A stretch of DNA of 64,000 nucleotides from Limnephilus marmoratus (GCA_917880885.1 OU862933.1:12429679-12493678); one strand, 5' to 3'; positions 22,401-33,849 are shown, counted from the first letter of the stretch. Numbers and translations: made by a program. Notes: generated from the letters alone by a model not told the origin.

Positions 22401-22492
22401 GGGCACACCAAGTAGAAGAATGTAAAGATGACCTGACAGTTGATCCACCGAAAGTTGGCCCTCCGAAATGATAACATCATCATTAGGGAACA

Positions 22493-22606
22493 TACCCATA
22501 CTACGTAACCTGTTCGGGGGGGGGGCGGCGTCCTTAGGTTTTTGGTCACTGGGGGGGGGTTAAAAATTGCAAAAAGTTGGTCACGTAGTAAGGGTACGGT
22601 CCCTTA
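22493..22606. mobile_element. Small MITE (AGGGAACGTACCC family)
   Basis: Ends read TAGGGAACATACCCATACTA and, complemented from the right, TAAGGGACCGTACCCTTACT. The centre has G runs. Related to the larger copy at 63253-63432. It directly abuts the Helitron that starts near 22603. Confidence 0.55.
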
Positions 22607-22888
22607 CATAGTATAAAATGAAGTCGCTCAAAACGTATGTGCGCTTAGATCTTTTAAACTACGCAACGGATTTTCATGCGGTTTTCACTATATATATAGT
22701 GATTCAAGGGGAAGATTTATATGTATAATACATGCTTATTAGAGTAGAGAAAAGCCGACAAATTCAAATATTCAATTCAGGCAGCGGGCAGCGGGCAGCT
22801 GGCATGCGGGTAGTGTGGATTTTATAAATGTTGGGTAATGGCGTTGTGTTTCGTTAGCCACAGCAACGTGTGGCCGGGTTGTTTACTA
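22603..22888 (+). mobile_element. Non-autonomous Helitron, 3' end degraded
   Basis: Starts TTACATAGTATAAAATGAAG and follows the same order as 13640-13868 and 59123-59399. The end CGTGTGGCCGGGTTGTTTAC has lost the CTAG terminus. Confidence 0.55.
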
Positions 22889-23129
22889 TAAAATTATAAT
22901 TTTTTGCGCATTACTTACCAATTTCAAACGTAAAATTGACTTCAGAAATACCCATAATAATTTGTTATGAATATCAAACGAATTATACACAGTGTTGATT
23001 TTCCTGTAGGTACTTATGCGTCTATCTCGCAGGCCAATCGTAATCAGGCAGATCATGATGCGCCACAGGCACTTCACGATCTGCCACCAGGCACTTCACG
23101 ATGTGGCTAGGCACATTTTACGATCGGCT

Positions 23130-23560
23130 TACGACATATACATGGGCTCTAATGTCATTAGCTCTGGTGTCATAAAATTATGCGTTGCTAACCATTCTTC
23201 CGATTCCGATTGCGATGAAATTTTGGGGAATTTGATGTGTGTATGCCCGCGATGATTTCTATATTTAATAGTGAGCTCTGGCGTCATGAAATTGTGCGTT
23301 GCCAAACCGTTCATCCAATTGCGATGAAACTTTGGTCAGTTCTTGTAAGTACGCCCGCGAAGGTTTCCGTATATATACTGGTGAGCTCTGGTATTGTGAA
23401 ATTTGTATTAAAAATTGCAATAGGTGACACAGCTGTTTGAAAACTGAATGTACCGGGACTGAAAGTATGGAATGCGGGGGGGGGAACTCGCGAGTGGGGT
23501 TCGCTGGTCGAGGGAAGCGGGAGAGGGGGTGGGGAGAGGGAAGGTTGAGAAGGCGGAGTT
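23130..23560 (+). mobile_element. Helitron-related repeats (4020 family), rearranged
   Basis: Three successive segments start with GCTCTG-type words (23158, 23275, 23382). They resemble the interior of the 4020-4612 Helitron, including GCGATGAAACTTTGG and AAATTTGTATTAAAAATTGC followed by a purine-rich block. A related minus-strand fragment is at 54785-54890. No clean ends were found. Confidence 0.4.
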
Positions 23561-23579
23561 CATTTACATTATTTCACTT

Positions 23580-23630
23580 CAAGTAAAGCCATAAATCACT
23601 GGTTAAAGTAAGTCAAGTCGTACTGTAACT
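23580..23630. mobile_element. Fragment of Tc1/mariner-type MITE
   Basis: AAATCACTGGTTAAAGTAAG followed by TCAAGTCGTACTGTAACT matches the right end of the MITE at 62912-63246. Confidence 0.4.
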
Positions 23631-23999
23631 ATTTGTTTCCTAAACATAATAAAAAAAATAATAATAATTAGCTGGAGGGTAGACGTCCAGTGGGCCGCCC
23701 TAGAGACAGTGAGGTGGGCGAGACAACTCCAGAAACTTTGTGAGTAGAGGATGGGACTACCATGGACCAATCACCCAATCAGCGAAAGACGGGGACGATT
23801 GGGGCGCCTTGCCGATGGGTCCCCGACCCGAATAGGACAAGGGGAAGAAGATGATGATGATAAAAATAATTAGCTGAAATCTCAATAAAGTAACAATCAA
23901 AGGTTTTCGAATGTTTCGAAAGCGTCCACGAAGACGATAAAATGTAATAATTTAATAAATTAATCATTTTATTTTAATTCTATAGATATCCGACAATTA

Positions 24000-24065
24000 T
24001 TATGTTAAATTCCCGCTCCGCGGGTTTTTGCTGCTAGGCCCTGCAGGCAGCTTTTGGTTCGGCCT
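24000..24065 (-). repeat. Short repeat shared with 36590-36670
   Basis: The minus strand contains GCCTGCAGGGCCTAGCAGCA then AAAACCCGCGGAGCGGG. The plus strand at 36618 reads GCCTGCGGGGCCTAGCAGCA. The latter ends CTGCTAG before T, so both may be Helitron 3' termini. Confidence 0.35.
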
Positions 24066-24430
24066 CACCCATTTTGAGTGTTGGTGACCATTTTATAAAT
24101 CCGATAGGAACTGGTTCCAAAAATTGCCGGTTCCCCGGATCCACTGTGACAGTGACAGATATTCGCCGGGACAAAGTAACCGCGACAGGCAATGACGTCA
24201 TATGTAATAGATAGACGCGAGGTAGAAACTACAACTGCCAACTGCCAGTTATCGTCAATCACTCCATATCTGGAGAGATCACGAAGTTGCAAATCGGGTA
24301 GTATTTACACCTGCCGGGAGATGTTAATTACGCGATCTGAACGATCATTCAATCACAAAGTAAGATTTGTGTACATAATCCACGTACGAAAACGGTTTCA
24401 CGATACGGCGCGGCGTCAGAGTTGCCGTCA

Positions 24431-24676
24431 TAGGCTGGGCGCGTACATCAGATTTTGCTTTCCGATTGTCTGATCAGTCAATTGAATCGGATAAACACCG
24501 CACACATCCGATTCCAAAACCGGATAGGTAGGATAAAACCGTGGCCACGCCCTTTTTCAGACCGGATTGAACGGCCGGCGCGGAATTTTATTACCGATCC
24601 AGTTTTCGAATCGGATGTGTGCGGGCTTTCATAAGAAATGTATGGCGCGAAAAATCTGATTTATCGCCCAGCCTTA
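24431..24676. mobile_element. MITE with GGCTGGGCG terminal repeats
   Basis: Left end TAGGCTGGGCGCGTACATCA and right end, complemented, TAAGGCTGGGCGATAAATCA are inverted copies over roughly 30 bp. The interior repeats ATCCGATT/AATCGGAT words in both orientations. It is 246 bp long with no coding capacity. The superfamily cannot be set without a clear target duplication. Confidence 0.6.
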
Positions 24677-24754
24677 GCCGGATTCTTAAATTTCAACCGT
24701 ACAGTCTTTGGTCTAATCTACACATAAATGTACCAAACCACCCACGTTAGGAAT

Positions 24755-24826
24755 GGTTAGGTAAGGTTAGGTTAGGTTAGGTTAGGTTAGGTTAGATTAG
24801 GTTAGGTTAGGTTGGGTTAGGTTAGT
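24755..24826 (+). repeat. Interstitial (TTAGG)n telomere-like tract
   Basis: About a dozen near-perfect TTAGG units with occasional changes (TTAGA, TTGGG). TTAGG is the canonical telomere repeat of most insects. Internal tracts arise from telomere-repair insertion or ancestral rearrangement. There is no sign of a chromosome end: unique sequence resumes on both sides. Confidence 0.85.
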
Positions 24827-25397
24827 CTACACCTGCACTGTTCTACGTAAGGTCGTTACAATAGATTTCGTGAAAAAACAGAGTTAGTTACGACGTTACG
24901 AGTAAGTACGTTGTAGTTTCATGTTTGATACCGCAATCGAAAACCAGAAACGGAAATGAAAACCAAAAAGGCTTCTCAAGAAAGAAAATCATGTGGCTAG
25001 ATCGCCATCGTAATAAATTGCGCATTGAAATTATAAGGTTTCCGCTATTTGCAGTGGTCATTCAATTTCCGCAAACCAGGGTTCCCAAAACTGAATAATC
25101 AATTACGAAAACCATTCAACAATAATGCACCTAATGATGCATAACGCCTTTGTGAATACATGACATACCCACAACTAGATGTCTGTAAGTCGGTAGACAT
25201 CACATCACAATTTATTGGGGTCGATTTACAATATATATTTTTTTTAAATGAAAACTTCTTTAACACCGTTATGATTTGAAAAAGAGACAAACACACATCT
25301 ATAGGATTTAGCCTGCGAGAGAATGAGATAGTATTACGAAAGTAATACTATGTTAACTCCAATAAAATACGATAAATCTACAGTCCCACGCAAGTCT

Positions 25398-25480
25398 CCT
25401 TTGATGTAGTGGTATAAAGCGCCTGACGAACCTATGCAGATATTCAGCGGACCAAGGAATCGAATCCTACGAAATCCAAA
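25398..25480 (+). mobile_element. tRNA-like retroposon with A tail
   Basis: An A-box-like TGTAGTGGTATAAAGC is followed by a B-box-like GGAATCGAATCC and then an A run (from 25469). The cloverleaf is poor, so this fits a tRNA-derived SINE or retropseudogene better than a functional tRNA. Confidence 0.35.
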
Positions 25481-25720
25481 AAAAAAATTATTTTTATAAA
25501 TTCAATATCCAATCTTCACTCCAAAATGAACAGGCAAAAGAAAACACAAGAGAAAGCGACATCTAGCGACTCCGAAGAAGAAAACACAAATACTAACGAG
25601 ATGACCAATAATAATGTATAGGAAAAGGTGCACTGAAACTACGACAAAAATATGGAAAAAGTCATTCTTCACATTAATAAAAAAAGGGCTTCGTAGTCTC
25701 CCCACTCTTGTCTACTTTGG

Positions 25721-26090
25721 TAAATTATCGACAAGCCGCCGCATGCCGCTACACTTTAAATAGGCATTCAATTTGAAAATTAAACTACTTTTAAACTTAA
25801 GTACCACACGAGCCTTCGGTTTCAGTCGAGATTGACGGGAAAATATGCATACGATTTTCATTCAAAGTTTAAAAATTACCATCTCCATTACGGCCATGTT
25901 TTTTTGTATGGATTTGACATTTGCGAAGTTTCGTTTCAAACTAAAAACGCATGAATTACTTAATTTACCTAAACTAAGAACCTAATAACCTATTTTGTGT
26001 TCGTAAATAGTTGTTTCTTGTAATAATTGTTGAAATGAAGTATAATTTCCATAATCTGTGCATAAAAATGCGGCGGCTTATCGATAAATT
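25721..26090. mobile_element. MITE with AAGCCGCCGCAT terminal repeats, copy 1
   Basis: The left end AAATTATCGACAAGCCGCCG and the right end, complemented, AATTTATCGATAAGCCGCCG are inverted copies of about 23 bp. The body contains CGGTTTCAGTCGAGATTGAC, GCGAAGTTTCGTTTCAAACT and AATTGTTGAAATGAAG. Other copies are at 33902-34812 and, reversed, 35853-36190. No protein is encoded. Confidence 0.65.
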
Positions 26091-27740
26091 AATTATACTT
26101 TACTTTTCTGATGATTTCACTTCTACCGCGTGTGATTTGCACGCTCTGATTTTTTTCAGTTTCCGGACACTTGTATCCACATATTTTTACGTTAATAATT
26201 CTGTTGACAGTAGACCTCGCATCCAAAAAGTACGTTTCTTTTTTTAATAAATCAAAAACCAAAATTCTTCTGAAATAATAAGTTCTGTAAGTACTTAAAT
26301 ACGTACCTATTTAATAAAAAACCGTGAAATAACTAAAACTTTGACTTTCTCAATAACAATTCTTTTTTTTTAACTTATTCAGACTGGTGTCTGGTATGTA
26401 CCATAAGAGTGAAAAGCTCCGTCAAAGTTAGCCAGCTAGTCAAAGTGAGGTTTGTTTTAGATGCAACAGATTTTCAAAAACCGAAAACGGAACGTACAAA
26501 TAAATTTACAGACATGAAATGCCTAGGTCGAGTTAAAACATGTCCGAGCGGCGTGAATTTGTTCTTTAAATCTACAGTTCTATTCCGAGATTGATGAAAT
26601 TTTGAACACTTGGCCTTAGTTACTAAATTCCAAATTCTTGATAATGTTGTAGATCTGTAGGTAGATTGTCCATTCGGTAGTTAGTAACAAGACAAAGCAT
26701 TTTAGAAATTTAAAAGCTCGGGTACCCGGCTTCTCTCAGGGAGTTGATATGAGATAGAACTGACGTTCGAACCCACGACGAATCTTGCTTTATATCTTGG
26801 ATAACTCCAGCCATATAAAAAAGGCTTCGAATAATTCACTATGTTCCAGATCATTCCACAATATCCGAGAGTGTTTTGGAATATTTCACAATGATGTTCC
26901 CGATTCCCTATTCCCGAACATTCAAAAAAAAAATTCACTCCGCCCTAATGTACAGCCAAATCATTTTAAGGGGGACAAGTTTGAAAGTATTTATGCACAC
27001 CAAGAGTATAAAAACAGTTTTTCCAACAAGTTTGAAACACCCGTCCACAGTTCCCTACCCCGCAAATGCCCAAAGATAATGGGTGCTTAAAAAGGTATCG
27101 GACGGTTCACTCGGGTGAATGTTCACTTGAGTGAACTATCATTTTTGTTTCATTCCGCGATCACACGGCGTATACAGAATGATTACAGACATAGAAACGA
27201 AATGAACATTCACGCGTTCATTTCATTGAACGAGGCGTGAGCGTTGAAATTCTGTATACCTACGGGGCATACGAGATTACACACATTTCGTGTTGGAGTA
27301 GTCGCAATAATAAATAATACGGTAGACATTGCCTCAATATTAGTTTGCGAGGAATATGGAAAGAAATCAAGTATACCTAATAATATATTTTGATACATAA
27401 TATATAGACTAGTTGAAGTCCCCGGCGTTGCTCGGACCTTGCAGAGAGTTTTTCGAAATCACATGTGGTCAGAGAACTTCCTCTTGTTTTGAAGGTCAAA
27501 TGTGCAAAACTTTCTCACTGTCGTAATAAAACTGTAGATTTGAATAAAAATCAAATCCAAGCATGCTTTTCTTTAGGTAAATAGATGATTGACTGGTGAA
27601 GACGAAGCGATTAGTAATACTAATTAGTCATTGTTTTCCTTATGTATTTCACGTGAAAAGTCCTTTGAAAAAATGTTCAATAAAATAATGTATGATGCAA
27701 TGACAATGATAATATATTATTATGGAGAGATCATAGAATA
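26091..27740. other. Intergenic stretch; no gene recognised
   Basis: Short open frames only. A local inverted motif occurs at 27110-27140 (TTCACTCGGGTGAA, TTCACTTGAGTGAA). The segment 27405-27565 (GAAGTCCCCGGCGTTGCTCG ... ATAAAACTGTAGATTTG) resembles 41265-41395 and the reversed 3' half of the Helitron at 53601, so it is a decayed Helitron fragment. Confidence 0.45.
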
Positions 27741-27744
27741 AAAA

Positions 27745-27985
27745 AAATAACACAAGAAGTGCCTTGTGGGCTTATTTCGTGATCCAATATTATAGACCTA
27801 ATTTCGGCCTATATTTCCATGCAATTCTGTGCTTCACCATGATTAGGTACGATATTCTAATGGGATAAAATAAGAATAAAAAATAACACAAGAAGTGCCT
27901 TGGTGGCCGTATTTCGTGATCCAATTTTAGGCCTAATTTCGGCCTAAATTTCCATGCAATTCTGTGCTTCACCATGATTACGACA
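27745..27985 (+). repeat. Tandem duplication, unit about 120 bp
   Basis: Two units share AATAACACAAGAAGTGCCTT, TATTTCGTGATCCAAT, CCTAATTTCGGCCTA and TTCTGTGCTTCACCATGATTA. The first is about 27749-27845 and the second about 27881-27980. Few differences, so relatively recent. Confidence 0.75.
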
Positions 27986-27990
27986 TTCAA

Positions 27991-29009
27991 ATGTGTTAGC
28001 GATATACAATTTCAGGCAAGTGTAAGAGAGACGGATCTCGTGCTAAATGGTCTAGGACCAAAAGATAGTGGCATTTGTTTCCGGTGACCGGACAACTCAG
28101 AATGGAATCAACAACAGGTTAGGTACGTTAGATTAGGTTTATGAGCTATTTTAAATTTGTTTTTTTCTTAGCTTTTAATGACTTTTCAAAGAGGTGTTGA
28201 GTTGACTTGATTCTGAGTTGGTATGGAACCTTTGTTTCCATCCAAATTTGTACGGAAGGCACTTCTAGTGATATATTCTTTCTTCTATGAGAGAGAGATC
28301 GCCAGTTTCATATCATTTGTGTGTCATATCGTGGGTTTATTGGATATATAGCCTCCATTCGTGGTGAGTACGGGTAGGATTGAAGGAGGAGAGGGGGGAA
28401 GGTCGGGGAATACCTGGCTAACCAGATATAGTCCAAACAATACTACTATAGCACTATCCGCACATCCGCAGTAGCGAAGCGATGCAGTGACGTAGTTCAT
28501 GGTTCATGCCGCCAATGCGAGACTTGCCTCTCACTCTCGCGTTTGGCCAGTGGCTCTCAAATTTCCTAAATGTTGAAATGTTTTATTTTTTAATACATTT
28601 TATTCATTGTCAAGTAGGTTATCCGGGGGTAAAGTGGAGTAATTTTAGAAGATGATTCTACGTACCTTTACATCTACTACACGAATAAAAATGCAAAAAT
28701 TGATAAATAAATTTATAGTGATTTATTTTTTGGATTATTATGCCTTTTTGCGCTTCCTCCTTATAACTCCTCCAGAAATTCCGTTGTTTTACCCATACAT
28801 TTTTGTGCAATGGAATTTTTTTTCACGCAAAGAAAACCATATATTTTTACGTGAAAACTACCTAGACGTTTGAATATCGAAAAAAGTTATTTGTTTATAT
28901 GAGTACCGCACAGAAGTCCAAACTGCTCCTAACTGGCTATTCAGAAAAAAATGTAAGCCAAATAATACGATAAATAATGACATTGACTTTGGACTCCTCG
29001 GATGTTTCT
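27991..29009. other. Intergenic stretch, nothing recognised
   Basis: No gene, fold or repeat partner recognised. A moderately GC-rich patch is at 28470-28555. Confidence 0.45.
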
Positions 29010-29285
29010 AGCGAATCTGGTCACTAAACACTGCCAAAGCCATTTCAAGCGACGTTACAATTCTGAATAGTGGTCTTACACCAGTCCGATACTGAAAGTA
29101 TCTTCCATTCAGGAACGTGCCATTAATATACTACATATTATTTTTGATGAGTAAATTATGCATTAACACAAATCAATCAAATAAGGTTTACTTACGCACT
29201 CCGGAATTTGAACTCGCGACCTCCAGTTTGCTAATCGAGCGAGCCTTACCCCTCGTCCACAAAGGCCGTCTATAACTACAATGGA
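29010..29285 (-). mobile_element. tRNA-derived SINE (family S2), minus copy
   Basis: The minus strand starts with a tRNA-like head (GACGAGGGGTAAGGCTCGCT ... GGTCGCGAGTTCAAATTCC; A- and B-box-like). It continues with AAACCTTATTTGATTGATTTGTG, then GGTGTAAGACCACTATTCAG in diverged form and CTTTGGCAGTGTTTAGTGAC. Opposite in orientation to the copy at 29590. Confidence 0.6.
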
Positions 29286-29589
29286 GAATTACCTCCCGCA
29301 GGTTCTGCACTCTACCCTTGTAACCTTGTGTAATATTATTATACTCCTGCCATTAAGTTAACATTCCCATGTAAAAATGACACTGCCAGGTATCTATGTC
29401 AGTTTTGTATTCCTATAAAAATTATTCTACATCAACATGTTGTACCGACTACCTACACAGTATCGGTCTGGTAATATCACCTATTAAAAGTGAAGACTTT
29501 CTTTGAAATGACTTTAGCTGTCTTAAATAGATCTGAAACTGAAACTTTTCAACATTCTACTAACCTGTTCCTGTTAATTCCATTCTGAC

Positions 29590-29992
29590 TCTTGACTCAC
29601 GTTCCGGAGGTCGCGGGTTCGAACCCGGCATGCGCAAATAAATTTTATTTGATTAATTTGTGTTATTTCGCAATTAATTCATTTAAAATAATATATAGTA
29701 TATTTGCGGCATGTTCCAGAGTGGAAGATACTATCAGTATCGCCCTGGTGTAAGACCACCATTCAGAATTGAAACGTTGCTTGAAAATGGCTTTAGCCGT
29801 GTTTAGTGACCAGATCTGAATAGCCAGGTACTTCCCAACCTTCCTCTTCCCCACCTCCTTCCCCTCCCCCTACCTTCAGCCTCACAACATACCCCAATTG
29901 GGGATGCCATAGTCTCACTGGCTCCAGACGGGAGCAGTTGAGATTCTTGTGCGGTATTCACTGTAAAAAAATAAAAATAAAAATAAAAATAA

Positions 29993-30023
<31 letters not shown>

Positions 30024-30032
30024 AAAAACCAT
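29590..30032 (+). mobile_element. tRNA-derived SINE (family S2), plus copy
   Basis: Starts in the T arm of the tRNA-like head (GGTCGCGGGTTCGAACCCGG, a good B box). It follows with GTGTAAGACCACCATTCAGA, CCTTCCTCTTCCCCACCTCC and CATACCCCAATTGGGGATGC, and ends in an (AAAAT)n-rich tail at 29965-30030. The D-arm half of the head is missing. This copy shows the full body and tail of the family. Confidence 0.7.
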
Positions 30033-30322
30033 TCGATTTCTTTTAACACGAAAACAACTTATTTTAGGGGGGCATATTGTCTTCGAACGATGTATCTAAT
30101 TCAAATAATACAAAAACGCTATTAAATTCAAGAAGAAGCAGATAGTCAACATATTACAAGAAGAAAAATCTACATTTTCAATCCCAACAAACAAAATACC
30201 GTATCGATCGTTATGATGTGACCCAGATTTAAAATAAGTACCCACTTATTTGATTTGAATTTAGAACAGTTGGATATTCGCCGGACGTCGTGAGCAACGA
30301 ACAGATTTTCCGCCGCGCGCTC

Positions 30323-30500
30323 AGTTGTTTCTTTTCATCGTCAAAATGGCGACGTATTTCTCCGTATCGTCATAGAATTATTATTGACGTTTCACGTGTT
30401 ACTTCACGAATTACATATATTGTGCAAATCCTAGTGTTGTTAGAAAGAAGTGTGTTTATCGAAGAAAAGTGCACCGTTCTTTGGATTTAAGATGGCCAGA
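30323..30500 (+). promoter_or_regulatory. Candidate host promoter plus first exon (ATG-GCC-AGA | GTGAGT)
   Basis: A GC-richer patch (30270-30360) carries TCAGTT at 30321, matching the arthropod initiator with A+1 at 30323. About 28 bases downstream CGACG matches four of five positions of the downstream promoter element. A short upstream frame starts at 30346 (9 codons). At 30492 ATGGCCAGA, in good context (AAG before ATG, G after), runs straight into GTGAGT, a strong 5' splice site. If real, the first coding exon gives only Met-Ala-Arg and the gene continues through an intron. No downstream exon is recognisable in the window, so the gene cannot be named. A chance match cannot be excluded. Confidence 0.35.
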
Positions 30501-31219
30501 GTGAGTTTTATTTGTGTTTATAAATAGTTGACGCCGTTGAAGATCACAGTTGGTAGTTCATCATGTTATTCTTGCTTTCGATGTTTATTTCACCTTGAAA
30601 CAAGTTCACAAGGAGGCGATTAATATATTATTCTGGTGTTGTTTTTCTTAAGGCAATTAACTTTGCATTTATTCATAGCTGCCATTTACTAATATTCTGA
30701 TTTTTCTGACATTTAATAATGTTTACCCACCTGTTTTAAGCTTTCTATTATGTGGGCGCCTACTTTTACGTTTCGTAATAATGTTTTTAGTGTCCGACCG
30801 AAACTAGTTTTTACGGCCGAAACCGAAACTGAGTTTCGGCTTCGGTCTCAGGTTCGGCCGAAACCGAAACCGAAACTTCCATATAAGGTCATGTTTTCGT
30901 GGAAAAAAAATAGTCAACCTTAATCAATCAGCCTTTATTTTTAAAACATATATTTATCATTCAGTCTCTGATATTTGAACTATAAAAATAAACATAATAT
31001 AGGTACCTAATTATCACTCCTTATTTCAAATAAATTAGTTTTGCTTTTTGAATTCGTAATCGAAAATCGCTTCGTAAATAATATTAAAAATAAAGAAATA
31101 GTAGGTATTACGTATTTGAACATTATTAACAAATATCATAAAATAAAAGGTACAATTAAAATTACTTTTTTTAAACCTAATTTGTTTAGGTACACTAAAC
31201 AAAAAAATATTAATTTTAG

Positions 31220-31858
31220 ACAAAACCGGGACCAGCTCATTTTACACTAAAAAAAATAAATTTTTACGCCAGTAGATAGGTAATAATTAGATGTAATTAA
31301 TTCCGTGAGCGGAAATTGAAAAAAATGTACACTATCGTTAATTTCTTAAATTTAAAAATACGAAAATGTCATTTTTCAAAGTGCAAAAGCGGTAATATGC
31401 ACTTTTTCACGAAAAAACACTTTGCAGAAGTTGAATAATTGTTAGAATTACGTATTTCGGAAACTTTTTGCATTGGGGGAGGCGGAAAATGATGCATTTT
31501 AAATTTCAATTGCGTAAAATCAAAATTCACTTCGCGTCTTCGAAACTGACATGGCGATCTGTCACACAAGCCCGCTAGACAAACCCTGCGTAGCCAGACA
31601 AACTATTTAAAAACGTAGGCTGTTTTTTAAAGTTAAGATAATATTCACAAGCCCGCTATACAAACCCTGCGTAGCCAGACAAACCATTTAAAAACGTAGG
31701 CTGTTTTTTAAAGTAAAGATAACAACATGGAGGTCATTGAATATAATATACATTATTTTCAATTTCCGCTCACGGAATTAATTACATCTAATTATTACCT
31801 ATCTACTGGGGTATATATTTATTTATTTTTGTCCAAAATGAGCTGGTCCCGGCTTTGT
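31220..31858. mobile_element. MITE-like inverted repeat, arms about 108 bp
   Basis: The arm 31220-31328 (ACAAAACCGGGACCAGCTCA ... TAATTCCGTGAGCGGAAATT) recurs inverted at 31751-31858. The interior holds the tandem duplication at 31566-31731. No coding capacity and no sure target duplication. Confidence 0.65.
31566..31731 (+). repeat. Tandem duplication, unit 83 bp
   Basis: Units at 31566-31648 and 31649-31731 both read CACAAGCCCGCTAKACAAAC CCTGCGTAGCCAGACAAAC, then TTTAAAAACGTAGGCTG and TTTTTTAAAGT. Only a handful of differences. Confidence 0.85.
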
Positions 31859-31901
31859 ATAAATTTACCAAAAAAATACTCTTTCATCTTAAGAACAAAA
31901 T

Positions 31902-32202
31902 AATTTGGGAGGCGGGAATGGGTACCGCCGCCCCGGGAAACTTTATTGGATAACCAACGCCTCTGCCATAGGTCGCCCTAAGTGGTTCGCTACGTTTGGT
32001 GATTTAGCAGGGGTGCCTGGGTTCATGGGATGAGGTTTATCTAGGTCTTGAAGGTGGATGACCAGGATACACTGAACCCCAGATTCCTATCCACCCCTTT
32101 TCCTTCCCAGAACTCGCCTCTCCCTCCTTTCCCTAAAAAAACTCCACACAGCATCCCCAAAGATGACAGAGGCCCACAGGGAAATTATTTTCCTCGGGGC
32201 CT
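31902..32202 (+). mobile_element. GAGGCGGG retroposon family, copy 4
   Basis: Starts AATTTGGGAGGCGGGAATGG and runs through TGGTTCGCTACGTTTGGTGA to a 3' hairpin GGCCCACAGGGAAATT/TTTTCCTCGGGGCC. The tail after the hairpin is missing. Near-identical in its first 190 bp to copies 3 and 6. Confidence 0.75.
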
Positions 32203-32567
32203 ATTATGAACTAAATCATTTCAATAGCCAAATAAAACTTACCTATTTCGAAATAATGTTAAGTATTAACACCTCCAATTTTACAACAATAAACCAAAGT
32301 ACCTACCGCAAAGTTCGCGGAGCAAAACAAACAAGTGAATAAAGTCCTGACACGACTATGAGCGCGGACGCACCAAGATGACATTTTGAGGTTCGCAGTT
32401 CAGTGCACCGAACATGTCCGATCACAGAACTAAACCTCCCAAATTCAGTTTCGGTTTTGGCCGTAATTTCCGCTGGATAGCGGCCAAAACCGAAACTAAG
32501 CCGAAACTCGTTTTTTGGCCGAAACTAGGCCGAAACCGAAACCGAAAGTTCGGTCGAAGGAAAAAAA

Positions 32568-33849
32568 TTCGGTGTTTGGGCGAAATTCTTAAAAAATAAA
32601 ACTAGTTATTTTTATACTAGTTTGGGGTCGGGGAATCCGAATCTGAAAGAATTAGGCGGCGGCAAGCAATATTAACTGAATTACACGACTTTAAAATTTT
32701 CTATACACACACACATGAAAATAGTCATTTCGGAAGCATTTTGACACGCGAAGTACGAAGATCATAGAAAAACAAGAAATGTACAAAAACATGTGCCGGC
32801 AGTGTTACCAGCTCTCAAAAATATTTATCCCTATATCAATAACGTTAAACTTTCCGACACGATAATTCCTCACATAACACATTAACCTGATGAATTACGA
32901 CTATCTCAACGGCCGTATTCTTAAACCAAAAGTATGAAAATTCGTAGTCTTAAAAATGCGTAACCTAACCTAACCTAACGCTAGGTTTGTGTAACATGGT
33001 TTGTGCCCCTTTATACCGCCTGCTCGCGTCCCTAACCTAACCTAACGCTAGGTTTGTGTTACATGGTTTGTGCCCCTTTATACCGCCTGCTCGCGTCACG
33101 GCAAAAAAACATCCCTGTTTTCAAGTAGTTTAGCGGCAACGCTAGGTTTGTGTAACATGGTTTGTGCCCCTTTATACCGCCTGCTCGCGTCACGGCAAAA
33201 AAACATCCCTGTTTTCAAGTAGTTTAACGGCTACGCTAGGTTTGTGTAACATGGTTTGTGCCCCTTTATACCGCCTGCTCGCGTCACGGCAAAAAACATC
33301 CCTGTTTTCAAGTAGTTTAGCAGCTACGCTGGGTTTATGTAACATGGTTTGTGATACAAAAGTGAGTAAAATTTATAAAAAATAAGTACTTAAAATATAA
33401 ACATGTTATTTTACGTTATTGATATTACTGCTTATTGGCAACACTTAATTTTGTGTGGTAAAAACATCTATGTTATCTTGTTTTTCTATGATCTTCGTAC
33501 TTCGTGTGTCAAAATGCTTCCGAAATGACTATTTTCATGTGTGTGTGTATAGAAAATTTTAAAGTCGTGTAATTCAGTTAATATTGCTTGCCGCCGCTTA
33601 ATTCTTTCAGATTCGGCTTCCCCGGCCCATAGTTAGTATAAAAATAACTAGTTTGATTTTCTAGGAATCAGAATGCTTCCAAAATGGCTATTTTCCTGTA
33701 TGTGTATAAAAAATTTTAAAGTCGTGTAATTCAGTTAATATTGCTTGCCGCCGCCTAATTCGGATTCGGATTCCCCGACCCCAAATTAGTATAAAAATAA
33801 CTAGATTTATTTTTTAGGAATTTCGCCCAAACACCGAACTTTACCCGAA
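32568..33849. repeat. Foldback locus with minisatellite in the loop
   Basis: The left arm 32568-32815 (TTCGGTGTTTGGGCGAAATT ... GGCGGCGGCAAGCAATATTA ... TACGAAGATCATAGAAAAAC) recurs inverted at about 33428-33655. The outer half recurs once more at 33661-33849. The space between arms is largely filled by the roughly 94-bp minisatellite at 32979-33350. The extra outer half suggests partial duplication of the right arm. Confidence 0.7.
32979..33350 (+). repeat. Minisatellite, unit about 94 bp
   Basis: Copies begin CGCTAGGTTTGTGTAACATG at about 32981, 33044, 33139, 33233 and (partial) 33326. Full units continue GTTTGTGCCCCTTTATACCG, CCTGCTCGCGTCACGGC, an A run and CATCCCTGTTTTCAAGTAGT. The first unit is shortened and joined to CCTAACCTAACCTAACG. 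Units are almost identical, implying recent expansion or homogenisation. Confidence 0.85.

Larger units (their letters stand above)
30788..32575. mobile_element. CCGAAAC-repeat DNA element ends with nested repeats
   Basis: Clusters of GGCCGAAACCGAAAC at 30810-30885 and 32440-32560 occupy the two sides of a 1.8-kb segment, with the outer words GACCGAAACT and GGTTTCGG in both orientations. Subterminal repeat clusters like this are typical of hAT-like and other cut-and-paste elements. Between them lie an inverted repeat (31220-31858), a tandem duplication and a GAGGCGGG copy. No transposase frame is seen. Limits are approximate. Confidence 0.4.

Noticed and set aside
30290..30490. Frame of 66 codons upstream of the candidate exon
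   Set aside because: It ends just before the better-placed ATG and shows no domain; probably 5' UTR if the exon is real.
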